From positions 5,166 to 69,165 of the forward strand of contig JANOQN010000037.1 of the NCBI GenBank assembly GCA_031422315.1: DNA of 64,000 nucleotides. The letters run 5' to 3'. This DNA is from JANNYA01 sp031422315 (lineage in GTDB: Bacteria > Pseudomonadota > Gammaproteobacteria > Xanthomonadales > SZUA-5). A program made the translations under genes and the position numbers. The notes under the pieces are model-generated. The model did no database searches and was not told the DNA's origin. It saw only the letters and a program-made list of their open reading frames with translations. Shown here in pieces: positions 35,498 to 46,462 of the stretch. The first letter of the stretch is position 1, and every line of letters begins with the position of its first letter.

Positions 35498-38400
35498 TTT
35501 CCTGCTCCATAAATTTGCTTCAGTGAACCAATTGAATAGTTTTTTACTGATCGGCTAGGGTCATAACTCATCATCGATTTAGAACCCGCAGGATCATGAT
35601 GGAGCCCGAGGTTGTGACCAAATTCATGAGCAAAAGTGCCTAACCCATAGTTGCCTTGAGGCAAAAGGTTAACCATCAGTGTGCTTCCGCCAACATGATC
35701 AACTTTTGCTGGTATCCATGCTGACGATGACTGCACACCGCACGTGATTGCAAGAATTTCTGCCGTGCCATCCGTTAGAAAATAGTTTGCTTCCGCTGGA
35801 TCAGAAACCCGTGTCAACGTCAAATCTGTCCTGTAGCGCCAATACTGCTTTATGTCAGCAATTATTGTCTTGGTTAGCGAAGCTGAAAGATCGGAGTGGT
35901 ATTTCAGATTGACCACCAATTTGCCTTCGGCATTGATTGAAACTGCACCGCTACTTGCCCAGGCTTCATTGGCGATATCCGCATTTGATTGGCCTTTTGG
36001 GCCTGAAGCAGTTAATGTTTTCTTGAGGGTTGACGGATGAACGCAAGCATTAAACAACTGCTGAAAAGCCCCCATCTGCGCCCCATTAGCAAACGAACCA
36101 CCCGACAATTTTGAAGCTGTTCCTCCAATCGCCGCACTTACCGCAGTTCGTGCCAGCACCGACCCAAACCCATCGCCTTTAATTTGCCCAACCGCCGGAC
36201 TCAATGCCTCCGTAAACCCAGCAGCGATAAACCCATGCCCAAACTTGCCACCTTGAAGTGCGTTAAGCGTTCCGCCCGGTGCCGCATGTGCGGCAATTTT
36301 CGCAGCACGCGCGCCAGTGCTGAGCGCTTTTATAGGGATGTATTTGCCATCAACGACGCCGTGAGTCATTTTTGCAAATCCGGTACCGATTCCCCAGAAT
36401 GCTGCGGCGCTAACTGCGCCCCACAAGCCGGCCTTGAGCGAACCAGTTGAAATAGCGGCACTGGCGAACCCGCCAGCAACAGCTACCAAAAAGGACTTCA
36501 AAAACATTTGATGTGCGAAATACCACTGCCCTGTGATCGCCGCGATCACCCCCACCACAACTCCAAGCGCCTGCCTAAGCGAGAAATTTCCACTCGGATC
36601 CGTAGCCGACAGCGGATTATTCAAAACATAAGAATACCGATTTAAACCCTGCGTAGCCTCCGGCTCAACAAAATCATCCGCTTGAATAAACCTTCCCAGC
36701 TCCGGATCGTACAGCCGCGCATTCATATGCACCAAACCGACTTGATCGAGCTGCTCGTGACCGGTAAAGCCTTGCGTGGTGGTTGACGTGTTGAACTGCG
36801 AGGCTTGGAACAAGCTCAAAGTCGTCCAGCTTGTCGTAACAGCCGCCGCAGCCGTTCTGCGCTGCCCATGCGCGTTAAACGACTGCCTAGACTTCATTAC
36901 ACCCGTTTCTGACGCAATCGTATCAACCGAGCCCAACGAATCCCGCAGCAAGTAGTCAAACGATTCTGGCTGGCCGCCGATCTTCGTCACAACCAGATAG
37001 TTTCCTATGTATCGCTTCGTGCTGCTGGTAATTCCCTCACGAATAAACTCAACATTGCCGACGTAAAAAGTTGTTTTCGCGCCGCTTGATCCACTTGCAC
37101 CATCCACACGCTTAAACATCGCCCGATCAGTGCCGTATTGAAAACTCACTTGCGCTTGAATGCGGCCCTCCGGCGTCATTTCATCGCGCACTACTGACTC
37201 AGCTAGATCAAAACCGGTGTAGACAATCGTTCGGATGACTGCGCCGTTCTTTCTAACCTCGGTATTATTGCCATTTAAGTCATAGCAGTAGCTTTTGCCA
37301 TTCACCAAGCTAGCGGCATGTGGGCCTGAAACGTTCGCGCAGCCGGTAGTGCTTGTGGCAGATTTGTATTGATAGGCACCCAGTACGGCTTGGCCTGCGC
37401 CAGTTTTGCTGGTGATATTGCCGAGTTGGTCGTAAGCAAGCACCAAGCTGTCGATATTGGTGACCGTGCCATTCGTTCGCGTTTGCTTGACAGTAGTGAG
37501 CCGATCCAGCGTGTCGTAGACGAACTCCTCTTTCCAGTCTGCACCATTGGTGGTGTCTGCGCGTTCGCTTAGGCTGCCGTTTTTATCCCAGCGGAAGTTC
37601 CACTTTTGCAAGCTGCCATTGATGCCGGCTGTTATTGCCGCCAACCTGCCGGTGTTATCTTCAAAGGTTCTATCGCTGACTAAATTGTCGGTGCCATGGT
37701 AGCGTTCTTTGCGGACTTGCTGGCGAGCTGTCAATGCCAGCACTTCTGAGTAAACTTGACCGATCATTCCATTGGAGGCTTCTTTAACTTCAATTGGGTA
37801 GCCATCACTTGAGTAGATTTGCAGCTGTCCATTTGGGCTAGATGCGTTGATTGAGGCATCAAAACTTTGGAATACACGACCATATTGATCGTAAGTAGTG
37901 CGTTGGAAGTATTGCGTGCCTTCTAGATTGGTCGCCAAAACCGCACTTCTTCCAAATGCATCATAGCTGTAGCCGCGTGTGAACTCGCCTGTACCTGCCA
38001 AACCGTTCGTTTCGCTGATCAGCAGGCCAATCGCTTTTTGCGCGGTGCCCACTAAGTTGGCGTCGTCGTAAATCCAGCGCGCGGTTGGCTCATTTTGAAA
38101 CGTGCCGTTGGCTAGCTTCCTATTTTCCCTGCGCTCAATCAAACGGCCCAGTGCATCGTAAAACAGGCTTTGAGTTTGGATTTTGGCATCGGTTTGCGTA
38201 AGCAATTCGCCAAGGGCGTTATAGCTGTAGCTAATCGTGCCTTTGTCAGGGTCGACCATAATGAGCTTGCGGCCCAGCAGGTCGTAGTCTATAGCCGTGA
38301 TAATCGGTTGGCCCGCACTGTTGCCATCATTCGGCGTGCGGGTAACGCGATCCATATTGCCATGAGCTTCATAGCGATAAGCGACGCTGAAGTTCGCGGC

Positions 38401-41400
38401 ATCGGTGGCGAGCGTGGCTTCGGCAAGGCCGTTTTTATCAATGATTGATTGATTTTGACGAGGATTTTTGCTCGTCGTTCGCATGCGATCAAAAGTAGCG
38501 CTGGTTTCGGTCAGCCCGTTGTTGTACGCCTCACTCGGAAGCACGACGTTTGAGCTGCGGCCGAGTGGGTCGTAGGTTGTCCGCGTTTCGCCCGGAACCG
38601 CGTTAAGCTGCCTATCCCCTGCACGATGTTGGCTTTGCAGTGCGGTTGGAACCTTCGACAAATACGGCTCTGACTTGGCTTTTACCCGGCCCAGCAAATC
38701 ATAACGGGTATAGCTGCTGGTCCAGCGGTTGACGCCAGTGGAGTCTGCCGCTGCACTTTGATAAAGCCGCGTGGTACTCAAGATATTGCGGCCAAGTTTG
38801 TCAAAATACGCAAAAGACGTTGGCGCAATAGACTTGATGTTTAGATTGCCTTCTGAGGTATTGGATTCAATACGGTACAGTGCGCCGCGCGGGCAATTGA
38901 CTCGGGATGCAGCGCTCGGAATGCCGCCCGAACCATCTGGCATTGTGGTGCTGCTGGCATCAACGCACCACGCATAAGTGCTGCGGCTAAACGCGCCAGT
39001 CGCGGCTCTGGCAAAGTACTCACGTCCCATCGGGCCATAGAATTTTTCAGCAAATACGCCGTGCGCAGTCAGTGCGCCGAGCGGATCGCCGTAGACGTTG
39101 AAGTTAAGCGCACCACTTTGGGTAACGCCACTACGTTCGTTGTAGGCCTCCACGCCCTTGACGTTTGATGCACTGTAATAAGGTGACCTGCTGCCCGTCA
39201 TAAAGCGGCCAAGCGGGTCGTATTCCATGCGGGTGTAGCGCTGGAACCTAGTCGGTGTAGCGGGCCATTGCTGCTGTTGGAACTGGGTTAGGTTCAAGCA
39301 GGCGGTGCGGTTGGCGTAGTCGCTGACGTTACAGGTTACGCTGAGGGTTCGATTGCCGTTCGCATCAAGTTCGTAATCGGTGCGCTGGTTGAACCGGGCT
39401 TGGTCGCTTACGGGTGGTTCGCCCGCCGCGCCGTAGTTGTAAAGGCCCTGGACCTCTGCAATCAACAGGAAGGTAGTTGAATCGTACTCAAAACTGCTAC
39501 GTCGGTTCTTCGTTATGCCACCCCGCGCGGTGGAGACGCTGCTTAACGACATGCGCCCTAAGCGCAAGCGCTCGGCATGACCTGGCGATCCGCAGTTGGG
39601 ATTGGCGCCCGTGAGCACTAGCTGCACCGGTGCATCGGTGCAGCCGTAAACATTCCACTGCCGCTTGCTTTCGACTTCAGTATCTGCCGCGTCAAAGGTA
39701 GTTGATTTTTGCTCGGTCATGTTTGACTGAGTATCCATTGTCATGGTGGTCAAGATGCGCTGAGTTTGACTTTGCGTTGCGAAATCTTTGCGCAGCTCAG
39801 TTTGACTATTGCTGTACACCGCGATGGCAAGCTGGCTTACTGGGTTAAACACCGGATTACTGGTGTATACGCTTGTGCTATCGGTAATGATCGGATGCTC
39901 GGTGCTCATGAAGCGATAAGGTGCGGGGCTGGCAACCCGAGTTAGCACACCGCCCACTTCAACCCTCGGCGCGCGTGACTCGGCAATCGGGCAAATATTC
40001 GGGCCGCAATCATCGGGTGGTTCTTCAAAACAGCTCGGATGCAGCGGATTAATCAGGCAGGTTTCATCCAGAATGACGCTGGGTAATGTTTGCACAATCG
40101 TGTGAAATGGGCGACCGACGTAGGGGTAATCTTGTCGGTAGCGCGTGGTGGTCAGCAATTTGTTTTGAATATCTTCGGTACGGATTTCAGAAAAGCCTAA
40201 AAAGCCTCTTCCGCCGGTTTGCACACGTGCGCCGCGGTAGCTGTAGCGGATGATAGAAGTGGCGGCTAAAGCCGCTGGGTCGTCGGTCACGCAATTGATC
40301 GCGTCAGGCGCGCAGCCTGGCGAGCTGGATCTGGCCTCACGCACGGCCCACAGCGGGCTGAACACGTCGAACACCACTGAGCCCCTCCCGCTATTTAAGC
40401 GTGGCCCATCAAAAGCGCGTTCGTAAACAAACTTACTCACCAGCGGCGCGTAGCTAACCGAGTGATCAACATTAAATCCATTACTTAATTTGACGATGAA
40501 ATCGTTACCGCCGAAACGCAGATTGGATTTGACCACATACAGATTTTGCGTGGCGCTGCCTATTTTGTAGCGCAGTAATTCAGCATTGCCATCGCCGTCT
40601 AGATCTAAAGGTAGAACTAAAAACTCATTCGGATTTTGGCCGCCCAGCACTGCCGGTGACCCAGTTGCAGCGTCCTGTTCAAAAGCAAAGCCACTGCTTA
40701 AATAGCGGCGCATCTTGAGCGGATTGGCACCCAAAGTGCAAAAGGAACTGGTGCAAGCGCTTTGGTACACCAAATCAGTTCGCTTATCGCCATTGGTATC
40801 GATCAGCTGCACTCGATCCGCCAAGTCTTTCCTCAGGATCAAGCCAGTGTCTTGTTCGGCCAACAGACTGGTGCCAACATTATTGCCGCCGCGATTTAAG
40901 CGATAGGCAAAGCGATCATTTTGGTTCGCACCGCCGCCATCACTGCTAATATGGCGCATAAAAACGTCGGCCATGCCGTCGCCGTTAATGTCCGCCAATG
41001 AAGCGCCCTCTAAGTTTGGCTGGCTATCGCAAAACGCAACGTTGTTCCCACTGCCAATGCACTGCCCTGCATTGACGACAAATTCATTGCCGACTTGAGT
41101 CACTTTTGCAGTAACCCAGTAATCGCCTACTGTCGTGATGTTATTGGGCGCAAAGGCTGCCTCGGCGCGCGCTGCATTTTGCCAGCGCGGCTGCGGGCCT
41201 AAGCCGAGGACGTCCGATCGGTCTTGCAGGCATGCCGCATTGACCTGGCTGCAACTGGAGCCTCCAGGGTCAGTACATTCGGGCTGGTTTTTACCGCCGC
41301 ACGCTTGGCAGGTGCCCGCAATGCATTGAATTCCCGTGCGAACCTTGTACACCTTCAAAACCAAATCAGCCACACCATCGCCGGTCAAATCGCCACTGGC

Positions 41401-44400
41401 AAGCGCGTCACGCCCGTCGTTGCCGCTACCAAACGATAGATTGGCGTTGGGCTCAAAACCAACAAAAGTAACGGTGCGATCTTGCGATTCAAAGGCAAAC
41501 GCTTGGTTACTGGCTGGATCATTCAGACGTTTTAGGGCGCGCACCGCGTTGTTGAGATTCGGGCCTGGGCTGCCGAGCACCAAATCGGGCAAACCATCGC
41601 CGGTAAAATCGGCAAGACTGGAGTCACGATCGTAAGCCGCATCGACACTTAAATCGATCGATGCACTGTCAAAGCGCCAATTTTGTGCAGCATTTTGCGT
41701 AGTTCGGTGGACAAAAAACCCAAAACCCGGCTGTTTTACAAGCTGTTTAGGACGTTGGGCGATCAAATCATCACGGCCATCGCCGCTTAAATCAAACAAG
41801 TGCCACGCGAGCGACCAAAAAATCGCAGGTGTTGACAAAACTTCGTCATTGCTTTGCCGACGCACTTCAATGCGCACCGCGCCAGCTTGATTGTCACTGC
41901 ATGGCGTGTAGCTGTAACGTCTTCCATAAAATGGCAAAGTCGGCGACAACTCATCATAGGGCTTGCGGTTTAAAAATACGTCAGTTGGAATTGGCGCGTT
42001 CAATCCGGTGCCGTTACTAATCGCGACCATGAGTCGAAAGCGATCTGGATGCTGCGGGCCCGACACGCGATCCGCGCCAGCTGCTTCGCAATCACGATCT
42101 TTCAGAAAAACCAAGTCTTGACGACCATCGCCGTTAATCTCCCCGATCTTGAAATCCGACGCAATTCTGAGCTGATCTGAATAATTGCTCAAGGTAGGAG
42201 GCGCAGTGAAACCTTCCGGAAAATCATTGTCGGTTGTATTATTCCAACTAAAACGCGTCGGCGGATAGCACACATCGGTCGATCCTGCAGTCGTTGCTGG
42301 CGTGCATTCCCGCACTGCCACCAAACGCGGCATGCGCGAACCGCTAGTAGCCGTGGCGTATTGCAATTGATAGCGGCGCGCATGCACCTGTGCCGCAGCA
42401 TTACTGCCATTGTTAGCCGGTCCGAACACATTGACCTCATCTAGCCGCTTAGTAAGCAAAGAGCGGCTACCGGCAAAATAATCGATACGCTGCTCATCAA
42501 CCGGCAGCGTTGAGTAGATAAACTGCGTACGCGCAAATGGTTCACGGCTATAACTTGCGGCCATGTCTAAACGGTTAGCGACCTTACCGGTGTAGCGTGC
42601 TTCGGATAGCAGCAGCTCGCCAGTACTCAGATCACCGCTGTAAATAAAATCAACCGTATTGCCAGTGATATCCGCAATGCGATCCAGCGCCTGCACAGCG
42701 TAACCCACAGCTAAGGCATTGCCCAAGCCATCGTTTGGGCGCAAAGACGAGTTACCGGCATAGCCATAGCGGCGCATCGTGCCATCTTTCGGGAACACTA
42801 GCCAAAAATCTGTCTCAGCCGTATTCGACACGTTCGAGTAGCCACAAATGCGCGTCGATGGGTCTAATTCAGAACGAAATGGTCGACCGGTTGACGCAAT
42901 TCCTGTCAATGCCGGGCAAGTATCGGCAACTGAAAATATCCGCTGGCCGTCCATGCAATAAGCAATGTCAGAAACGTCGGCGTAATCCACACTCGGATGT
43001 GGACCCGCGCCATCACCTGCCTCAACTGTGCGCTTACAGCGCGAAAACGCCGACTGCCCCGACAACACAAAGCCAGTGCCGAGCGCACCCACTGCGCCGC
43101 GCGCGGAGTAGTCAAGCGACAATTTAGGCGATAGGCCCGCTGTGCCTGGAAGCGACATTATCGGCAGCGAATAACTGGCCGCGCCGCCTTCATCAACTCG
43201 AAAATCGCCGGGTGTGGCGCCTACGGAATCGGAGCCAGCATTGGAACTGCCTATCGACTCAAAGTGTGGCGTTGGCGGCGTAGCGGGTTGGCTGGTTGGA
43301 AGTTGCGGTAACCCTAACGCTTGCGGCGTAGCAACCCAAGCCGAGCAAACTGTCGCAACGCAGGCGCGAACCCTAAAAAAGTAGCTTCCATCAGCACTAG
43401 CTGTATCCGAAAACGCCAAGGTCGACAAACTCGTGCCAACTGCGGCCCAGGACTGTTGATTGTTAGCGCTAGTTTCAACGTTAAAGCTTGTACCAACCGC
43501 GCTGACATGATTCCAGGTCACTCGGTAGTCGCGTGTTCCTGGGCTTGTGGCAGTTGCTATGACGTTGGTTGGCGCGGCTGGCGCAGGGCTAACAATTTCA
43601 CCCAAATCAATCGCTTGGCTAACAACCCACGAAGAGCAAGAACCTGATCGACAGGCTCGAACGCGAAACAAATAGGTGCCGCTGGAGGTGACATTGCCGA
43701 GCAGTTGCAAAGCGGTAAGCGGAGGATTGGAAGTAATTAAATTCCAAGTACCGCTTGGCTGCACTTGTGACTGAACTTCAAAAGTGCCAGATATGCCGTT
43801 CCAGTTTTGCTGCCAATTGAGTCGATACCCGAGTGCAGATGCTGGCACCGTGGCTGCTGCGATTAGGTTCGTCGGGCTTGCTGGCGGTGCGCCATCGAAA
43901 TAGGTAATTGGGCTTCCAGCGACGTCCATTGGACCCGTAGATTGCACGCTGTTATTGATTGACCCAGTCAGCTTATAAATAAATCTTCCTGCCTGCCCGC
44001 AAGCTTTAAAAGTGGGCGGGTTTGTTATGTTTCCACTTGAGTCTAAATTACTTGTCAATGCTTGAAAGTTAATGGGCCAATTTCGCAATGAACCTGGTGT
44101 GCTACACGGTTGTCCAGTTACTGAATTAATTTCGCTTAATGTGTAGCTGTGGCCTTGGAAAAGCCTGCCTCGGAGCGTGATGGTTGAGTTTTGCCCAACA
44201 GGAACAGCGGTGCAGTCATTATTTGGGCATTCGAGCAAAACACTGGCTCCGCTTGGGCTTAGCTGCTCAAGCGAAGTAACGAAAATAACGGGTGAAGTTG
44301 CAAGCAACGTTCCAGTTGTACTCGAATTTTCCCAGATTTCGTAATAGTACTCTCCACGTTGGTTAATATTATCAACATGAGAGTCGATTGCGCGCCAAAA

Positions 44401-46221
44401 TATTGCGGGCACACCTCCAGGATTTTGAAATTGTCCGTTGATTGTCAATCTTGCGCCAGTAATTCTATTGACTCGAACTAAAACTCGATTGTGGCTTGGG
44501 TTTGAGCAATAGAAATTACTTGGTGGGCAAATTGTTTTTAACCCCGTGGCCCATTGGACGGTAACCGCACCCGAATCTATATTTACAATTGGCGATACTC
44601 GTATTTGCGCGGATACACCGTCATTAGCAGCATTTCGGGTTAATAGTCCTAGTCGTGTATCAGGCTGACCGAGCGTTTGCGAATAGGATGGCCAGCCACT
44701 GCAGCTAGAACTCGCTGCCTGTTGCGACGCAGAAAGCTGATATTGCATGTTTAAATCAGAATGTGGAAATTGCACACCTGATATGACGGGGTTTATTGTC
44801 GCTTGAAATGATCCGATAGGGCCCGTACAGCCAGAAGTATTGGTCAGTTGATAAAATGGGTCGTAGTTCGAAAAAAAAGGCGAAATATATGTACTAGTGC
44901 GAATTGCACCGTTGTTTAACCAAAGCGGTTTTTTCGCGTTATCCCAAACCAAAGATTTAACACCTGCGCCATTAAAGGCGCTGACACCACGCCCAAACCG
45001 ACCTTCAGCGCTAAAATGCCCGGCGTAAACGTCAGTATCTGCTGCTTTTAAACACATTGACTCTTTGGCAAATGCTGAAGCGGCACCATAGACTGATCTT
45101 ATATCCGCCATCTCGGTTGGAGAGTAGCCGCTGCAGCTAGATCCTGCACAAACCGCTGCTTGAATATCTAGAACCTGATCATTACTCCAAAACTCTGGTG
45201 CACCCGCGAAATATGGGATTTGCGCGCGGTAAAATGTTCCTTGTATTAGGCCAATCATGCGGCCAGATGTTTCCAACGCTAATTCCGGGTGCATGCTATA
45301 TTCACGCAAGCTGCCCTGGAACGCTCCAAAAGTCATTGGCATCCACGCTGTTCTTAGCCATCTTGGGTGCCCGTGAGTTCCATATGCGAACCAAGTAGCG
45401 CGTGCGTACGGCAGGGTTTGTTCTAAGCCATTAATCTGCGTTCGGCGGCTACGAAATTCGAGCCCATAATCACTACCTCGAGGTTGAAAGTTATTTGACG
45501 CTACTGATCGATAAAGGCCAGTGTTATGCTTAGTTTCTTGGGTTAGATACTGACCTAATAGTTGAGTCTGTATAGTTGCGCAAGGCGACAGAAAATTAGG
45601 TGGTTCTAAGCCAACCACTAGATTAGGCGAATCGTTTAGTTCCACCACGGAGACGCCTACTTGTAAAGACGCAGCAGGTTTTGCAGGCTGTAGTAAAAAT
45701 ACAAATGGCGGCGCGTTCAATTCATCTTCAAATGCCGTTGGGACAAGATCGGTCTCGTAGACACCAGTAAATGGGCTGCCTTGGATGCCGCCAGCGGTTG
45801 TATATTGAAGCGTCGACGGAAATGGACCCTTTCTACTCAATACTGCCGAGGGCAAATTTGCCAAATAACTAACGCGCACACGGCAGGATTGCTTATTTGC
45901 GCTAACGGCCAATATCGGAAAAAGCCCATCTTGAATGACATTGCAATTACTATCAATCGACTCAATCAAAAGTGTATTGCCACCACTGCTGACACTTGAG
46001 AGTAGTACGGAACTCGTTCTTCCCAAATCGGGAATAACGGCTTTGGCTAGAACTGGTTTAGCAGCGGCTTCGGATTGCACGATTAATGTTGTGATGGGTA
46101 ACTTAGGCGTGACTTCAGCTCGAATAGGTTCTGACTGATAGAACTTACCTAACCCCGAATTGACGTAAATCCCTACGACCACAGCACCTAAAAAGCCCAC
46201 AACCAGAGTTATCTTACGCAT
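35494..46221 (-). CDS. Giant SpvB/TcdB-RHS repeat protein with C-terminal zinc metallopeptidase domain
   Basis: Start set at the ATG at 46221 (GGAG 7 bases upstream), giving 3575 residues; a TTG 63 bases upstream is rejected. Approximate layout: signal anchor (MRKITLVVGFLGAVVVGIY); unrecognised extracellular region to ~770; two fibronectin III-like domains ~770-960; SpvB-like domain from ~1000 (TPGDFRVDEGGAASYSLPI); at least seven FG-GAP/VCBS calcium-type repeats ~1355-1875 (D-x-N/T/S-G-D-G-x-x-D/E-L); TcdB/RHS YD-repeats ~2300-3100; RHS core ending at DPSGNFS ~3207. The C-terminal cargo has a Gly/Ala-rich hydrophobic pretoxin part, then a domain with AHEFGHNLGLHHDP and SMMSYDPS, the HExxHxxGxxH zinc site and Met-turn of metzincins. 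No secretion partner was seen nearby. Family layout is firm; target is unknown. Confidence 0.93.
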   Translation of the reverse strand: MRKITLVVGFLGAVVVGIYVNSGLGKFYQSEPIRAEVTPKLPITTLIVQSEAAAKPVLAKAVIPDLGRTSSVLLSSVSSGGNTLLIESIDSNCNVIQDGLFPILAVSANKQSCRVRVSYLANLPSAVLSRKGPFPSTLQYTTAGGIQGSPFTGVYETDLVPTAFEDELNAPPFVFLLQPAKPAASLQVGVSVVELNDSPNLVVGLEPPNFLSPCATIQTQLLGQYLTQETKHNTGLYRSVASNNFQPRGSDYGLEFRSRRTQINGLEQTLPYARATWFAYGTHGHPRWLRTAWMPMTFGAFQGSLREYSMHPELALETSGRMIGLIQGTFYRAQIPYFAGAPEFWSNDQVLDIQAAVCAGSSCSGYSPTEMADIRSVYGAASAFAKESMCLKAADTDVYAGHFSAEGRFGRGVSAFNGAGVKSLVWDNAKKPLWLNNGAIRTSTYISPFFSNYDPFYQLTNTSGCTGPIGSFQATINPVISGVQFPHSDLNMQYQLSASQQAASSSCSGWPSYSQTLGQPDTRLGLLTRNAANDGVSAQIRVSPIVNIDSGAVTVQWATGLKTICPPSNFYCSNPSHNRVLVRVNRITGARLTINGQFQNPGGVPAIFWRAIDSHVDNINQRGEYYYEIWENSSTTGTLLATSPVIFVTSLEQLSPSGASVLLECPNNDCTAVPVGQNSTITLRGRLFQGHSYTLSEINSVTGQPCSTPGSLRNWPINFQALTSNLDSSGNITNPPTFKACGQAGRFIYKLTGSINNSVQSTGPMDVAGSPITYFDGAPPASPTNLIAAATVPASALGYRLNWQQNWNGISGTFEVQSQVQPSGTWNLITSNPPLTALQLLGNVTSSGTYLFRVRACRSGSCSSWVVSQAIDLGEIVSPAPAAPTNVIATATSPGTRDYRVTWNHVSAVGTSFNVETSANNQQSWAAVGTSLSTLAFSDTASADGSYFFRVRACVATVCSAWVATPQALGLPQLPTSQPATPPTPHFESIGSSNAGSDSVGATPGDFRVDEGGAASYSLPIMSLPGTAGLSPKLSLDYSARGAVGALGTGFVLSGQSAFSRCKRTVEAGDGAGPHPSVDYADVSDIAYCMDGQRIFSVADTCPALTGIASTGRPFRSELDPSTRICGYSNVSNTAETDFWLVFPKDGTMRRYGYAGNSSLRPNDGLGNALAVGYAVQALDRIADITGNTVDFIYSGDLSTGELLLSEARYTGKVANRLDMAASYSREPFARTQFIYSTLPVDEQRIDYFAGSRSLLTKRLDEVNVFGPANNGSNAAAQVHARRYQLQYATATSGSRMPRLVAVRECTPATTAGSTDVCYPPTRFSWNNTTDNDFPEGFTAPPTLSNYSDQLRIASDFKIGEINGDGRQDLVFLKDRDCEAAGADRVSGPQHPDRFRLMVAISNGTGLNAPIPTDVFLNRKPYDELSPTLPFYGRRYSYTPCSDNQAGAVRIEVRRQSNDEVLSTPAIFWSLAWHLFDLSGDGRDDLIAQRPKQLVKQPGFGFFVHRTTQNAAQNWRFDSASIDLSVDAAYDRDSSLADFTGDGLPDLVLGSPGPNLNNAVRALKRLNDPASNQAFAFESQDRTVTFVGFEPNANLSFGSGNDGRDALASGDLTGDGVADLVLKVYKVRTGIQCIAGTCQACGGKNQPECTDPGGSSCSQVNAACLQDRSDVLGLGPQPRWQNAARAEAAFAPNNITTVGDYWVTAKVTQVGNEFVVNAGQCIGSGNNVAFCDSQPNLEGASLADINGDGMADVFMRHISSDGGGANQNDRFAYRLNRGGNNVGTSLLAEQDTGLILRKDLADRVQLIDTNGDKRTDLVYQSACTSSFCTLGANPLKMRRYLSSGFAFEQDAATGSPAVLGGQNPNEFLVLPLDLDGDGNAELLRYKIGSATQNLYVVKSNLRFGGNDFIVKLSNGFNVDHSVSYAPLVSKFVYERAFDGPRLNSGRGSVVFDVFSPLWAVREARSSSPGCAPDAINCVTDDPAALAATSIIRYSYRGARVQTGGRGFLGFSEIRTEDIQNKLLTTTRYRQDYPYVGRPFHTIVQTLPSVILDETCLINPLHPSCFEEPPDDCGPNICPIAESRAPRVEVGGVLTRVASPAPYRFMSTEHPIITDSTSVYTSNPVFNPVSQLAIAVYSNSQTELRKDFATQSQTQRILTTMTMDTQSNMTEQKSTTFDAADTEVESKRQWNVYGCTDAPVQLVLTGANPNCGSPGHAERLRLGRMSLSSVSTARGGITKNRRSSFEYDSTTFLLIAEVQGLYNYGAAGEPPVSDQARFNQRTDYELDANGNRTLSVTCNVSDYANRTACLNLTQFQQQQWPATPTRFQRYTRMEYDPLGRFMTGSRSPYYSASNVKGVEAYNERSGVTQSGALNFNVYGDPLGALTAHGVFAEKFYGPMGREYFARAATGAFSRSTYAWCVDASSTTMPDGSGGIPSAASRVNCPRGALYRIESNTSEGNLNIKSIAPTSFAYFDKLGRNILSTTRLYQSAAADSTGVNRWTSSYTRYDLLGRVKAKSEPYLSKVPTALQSQHRAGDRQLNAVPGETRTTYDPLGRSSNVVLPSEAYNNGLTETSATFDRMRTTSKNPRQNQSIIDKNGLAEATLATDAANFSVAYRYEAHGNMDRVTRTPNDGNSAGQPIITAIDYDLLGRKLIMVDPDKGTISYSYNALGELLTQTDAKIQTQSLFYDALGRLIERRENRKLANGTFQNEPTARWIYDDANLVGTAQKAIGLLISETNGLAGTGEFTRGYSYDAFGRSAVLATNLEGTQYFQRTTYDQYGRVFQSFDASINASSPNGQLQIYSSDGYPIEVKEASNGMIGQVYSEVLALTARQQVRKERYHGTDNLVSDRTFEDNTGRLAAITAGINGSLQKWNFRWDKNGSLSERADTTNGADWKEEFVYDTLDRLTTVKQTRTNGTVTNIDSLVLAYDQLGNITSKTGAGQAVLGAYQYKSATSTTGCANVSGPHAASLVNGKSYCYDLNGNNTEVRKNGAVIRTIVYTGFDLAESVVRDEMTPEGRIQAQVSFQYGTDRAMFKRVDGASGSSGAKTTFYVGNVEFIREGITSSTKRYIGNYLVVTKIGGQPESFDYLLRDSLGSVDTIASETGVMKSRQSFNAHGQRRTAAAAVTTSWTTLSLFQASQFNTSTTTQGFTGHEQLDQVGLVHMNARLYDPELGRFIQADDFVEPEATQGLNRYSYVLNNPLSATDPSGNFSLRQALGVVVGVIAAITGQWYFAHQMFLKSFLVAVAGGFASAAISTGSLKAGLWGAVSAAAFWGIGTGFAKMTHGVVDGKYIPIKALSTGARAAKIAAHAAPGGTLNALQGGKFGHGFIAAGFTEALSPAVGQIKGDGFGSVLARTAVSAAIGGTASKLSGGSFANGAQMGAFQQLFNACVHPSTLKKTLTASGPKGQSNADIANEAWASSGAVSINAEGKLVVNLKYHSDLSASLTKTIIADIKQYWRYRTDLTLTRVSDPAEANYFLTDGTAEILAITCGVQSSSAWIPAKVDHVGGSTLMVNLLPQGNYGLGTFAHEFGHNLGLHHDPAGSKSMMSYDPSRSVKNYSIGSLKQIYGAGK

Positions 46222-46462
46222 CACTTTGCTCCATCTTCGAAAATTGATCGGCGCGCAGGATTTAGCGTTGGCCTCAACCTTCAAATCGGAAAATGTGAAA
46301 AAACTTGGTCAAAAATTTTGAGGACCTCAGCATCCAACCTCAAAATAACCGGCTGGTCACGCTACTGTTAATTAATCGCATCAGCATTGGAGAGGGAAGG
46401 GCAGGTAACTTTAGGATTTTCTAACCGTCAAGCGCGCCGAGGTTTGCAGGTGCGATAAAAAG

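Noticed and set aside
46222..46284. 21-codon N-terminal extension of the RHS protein
   Set aside because: It begins with TTG and would bury the signal anchor; the ATG at 46221 has a GGAG site.
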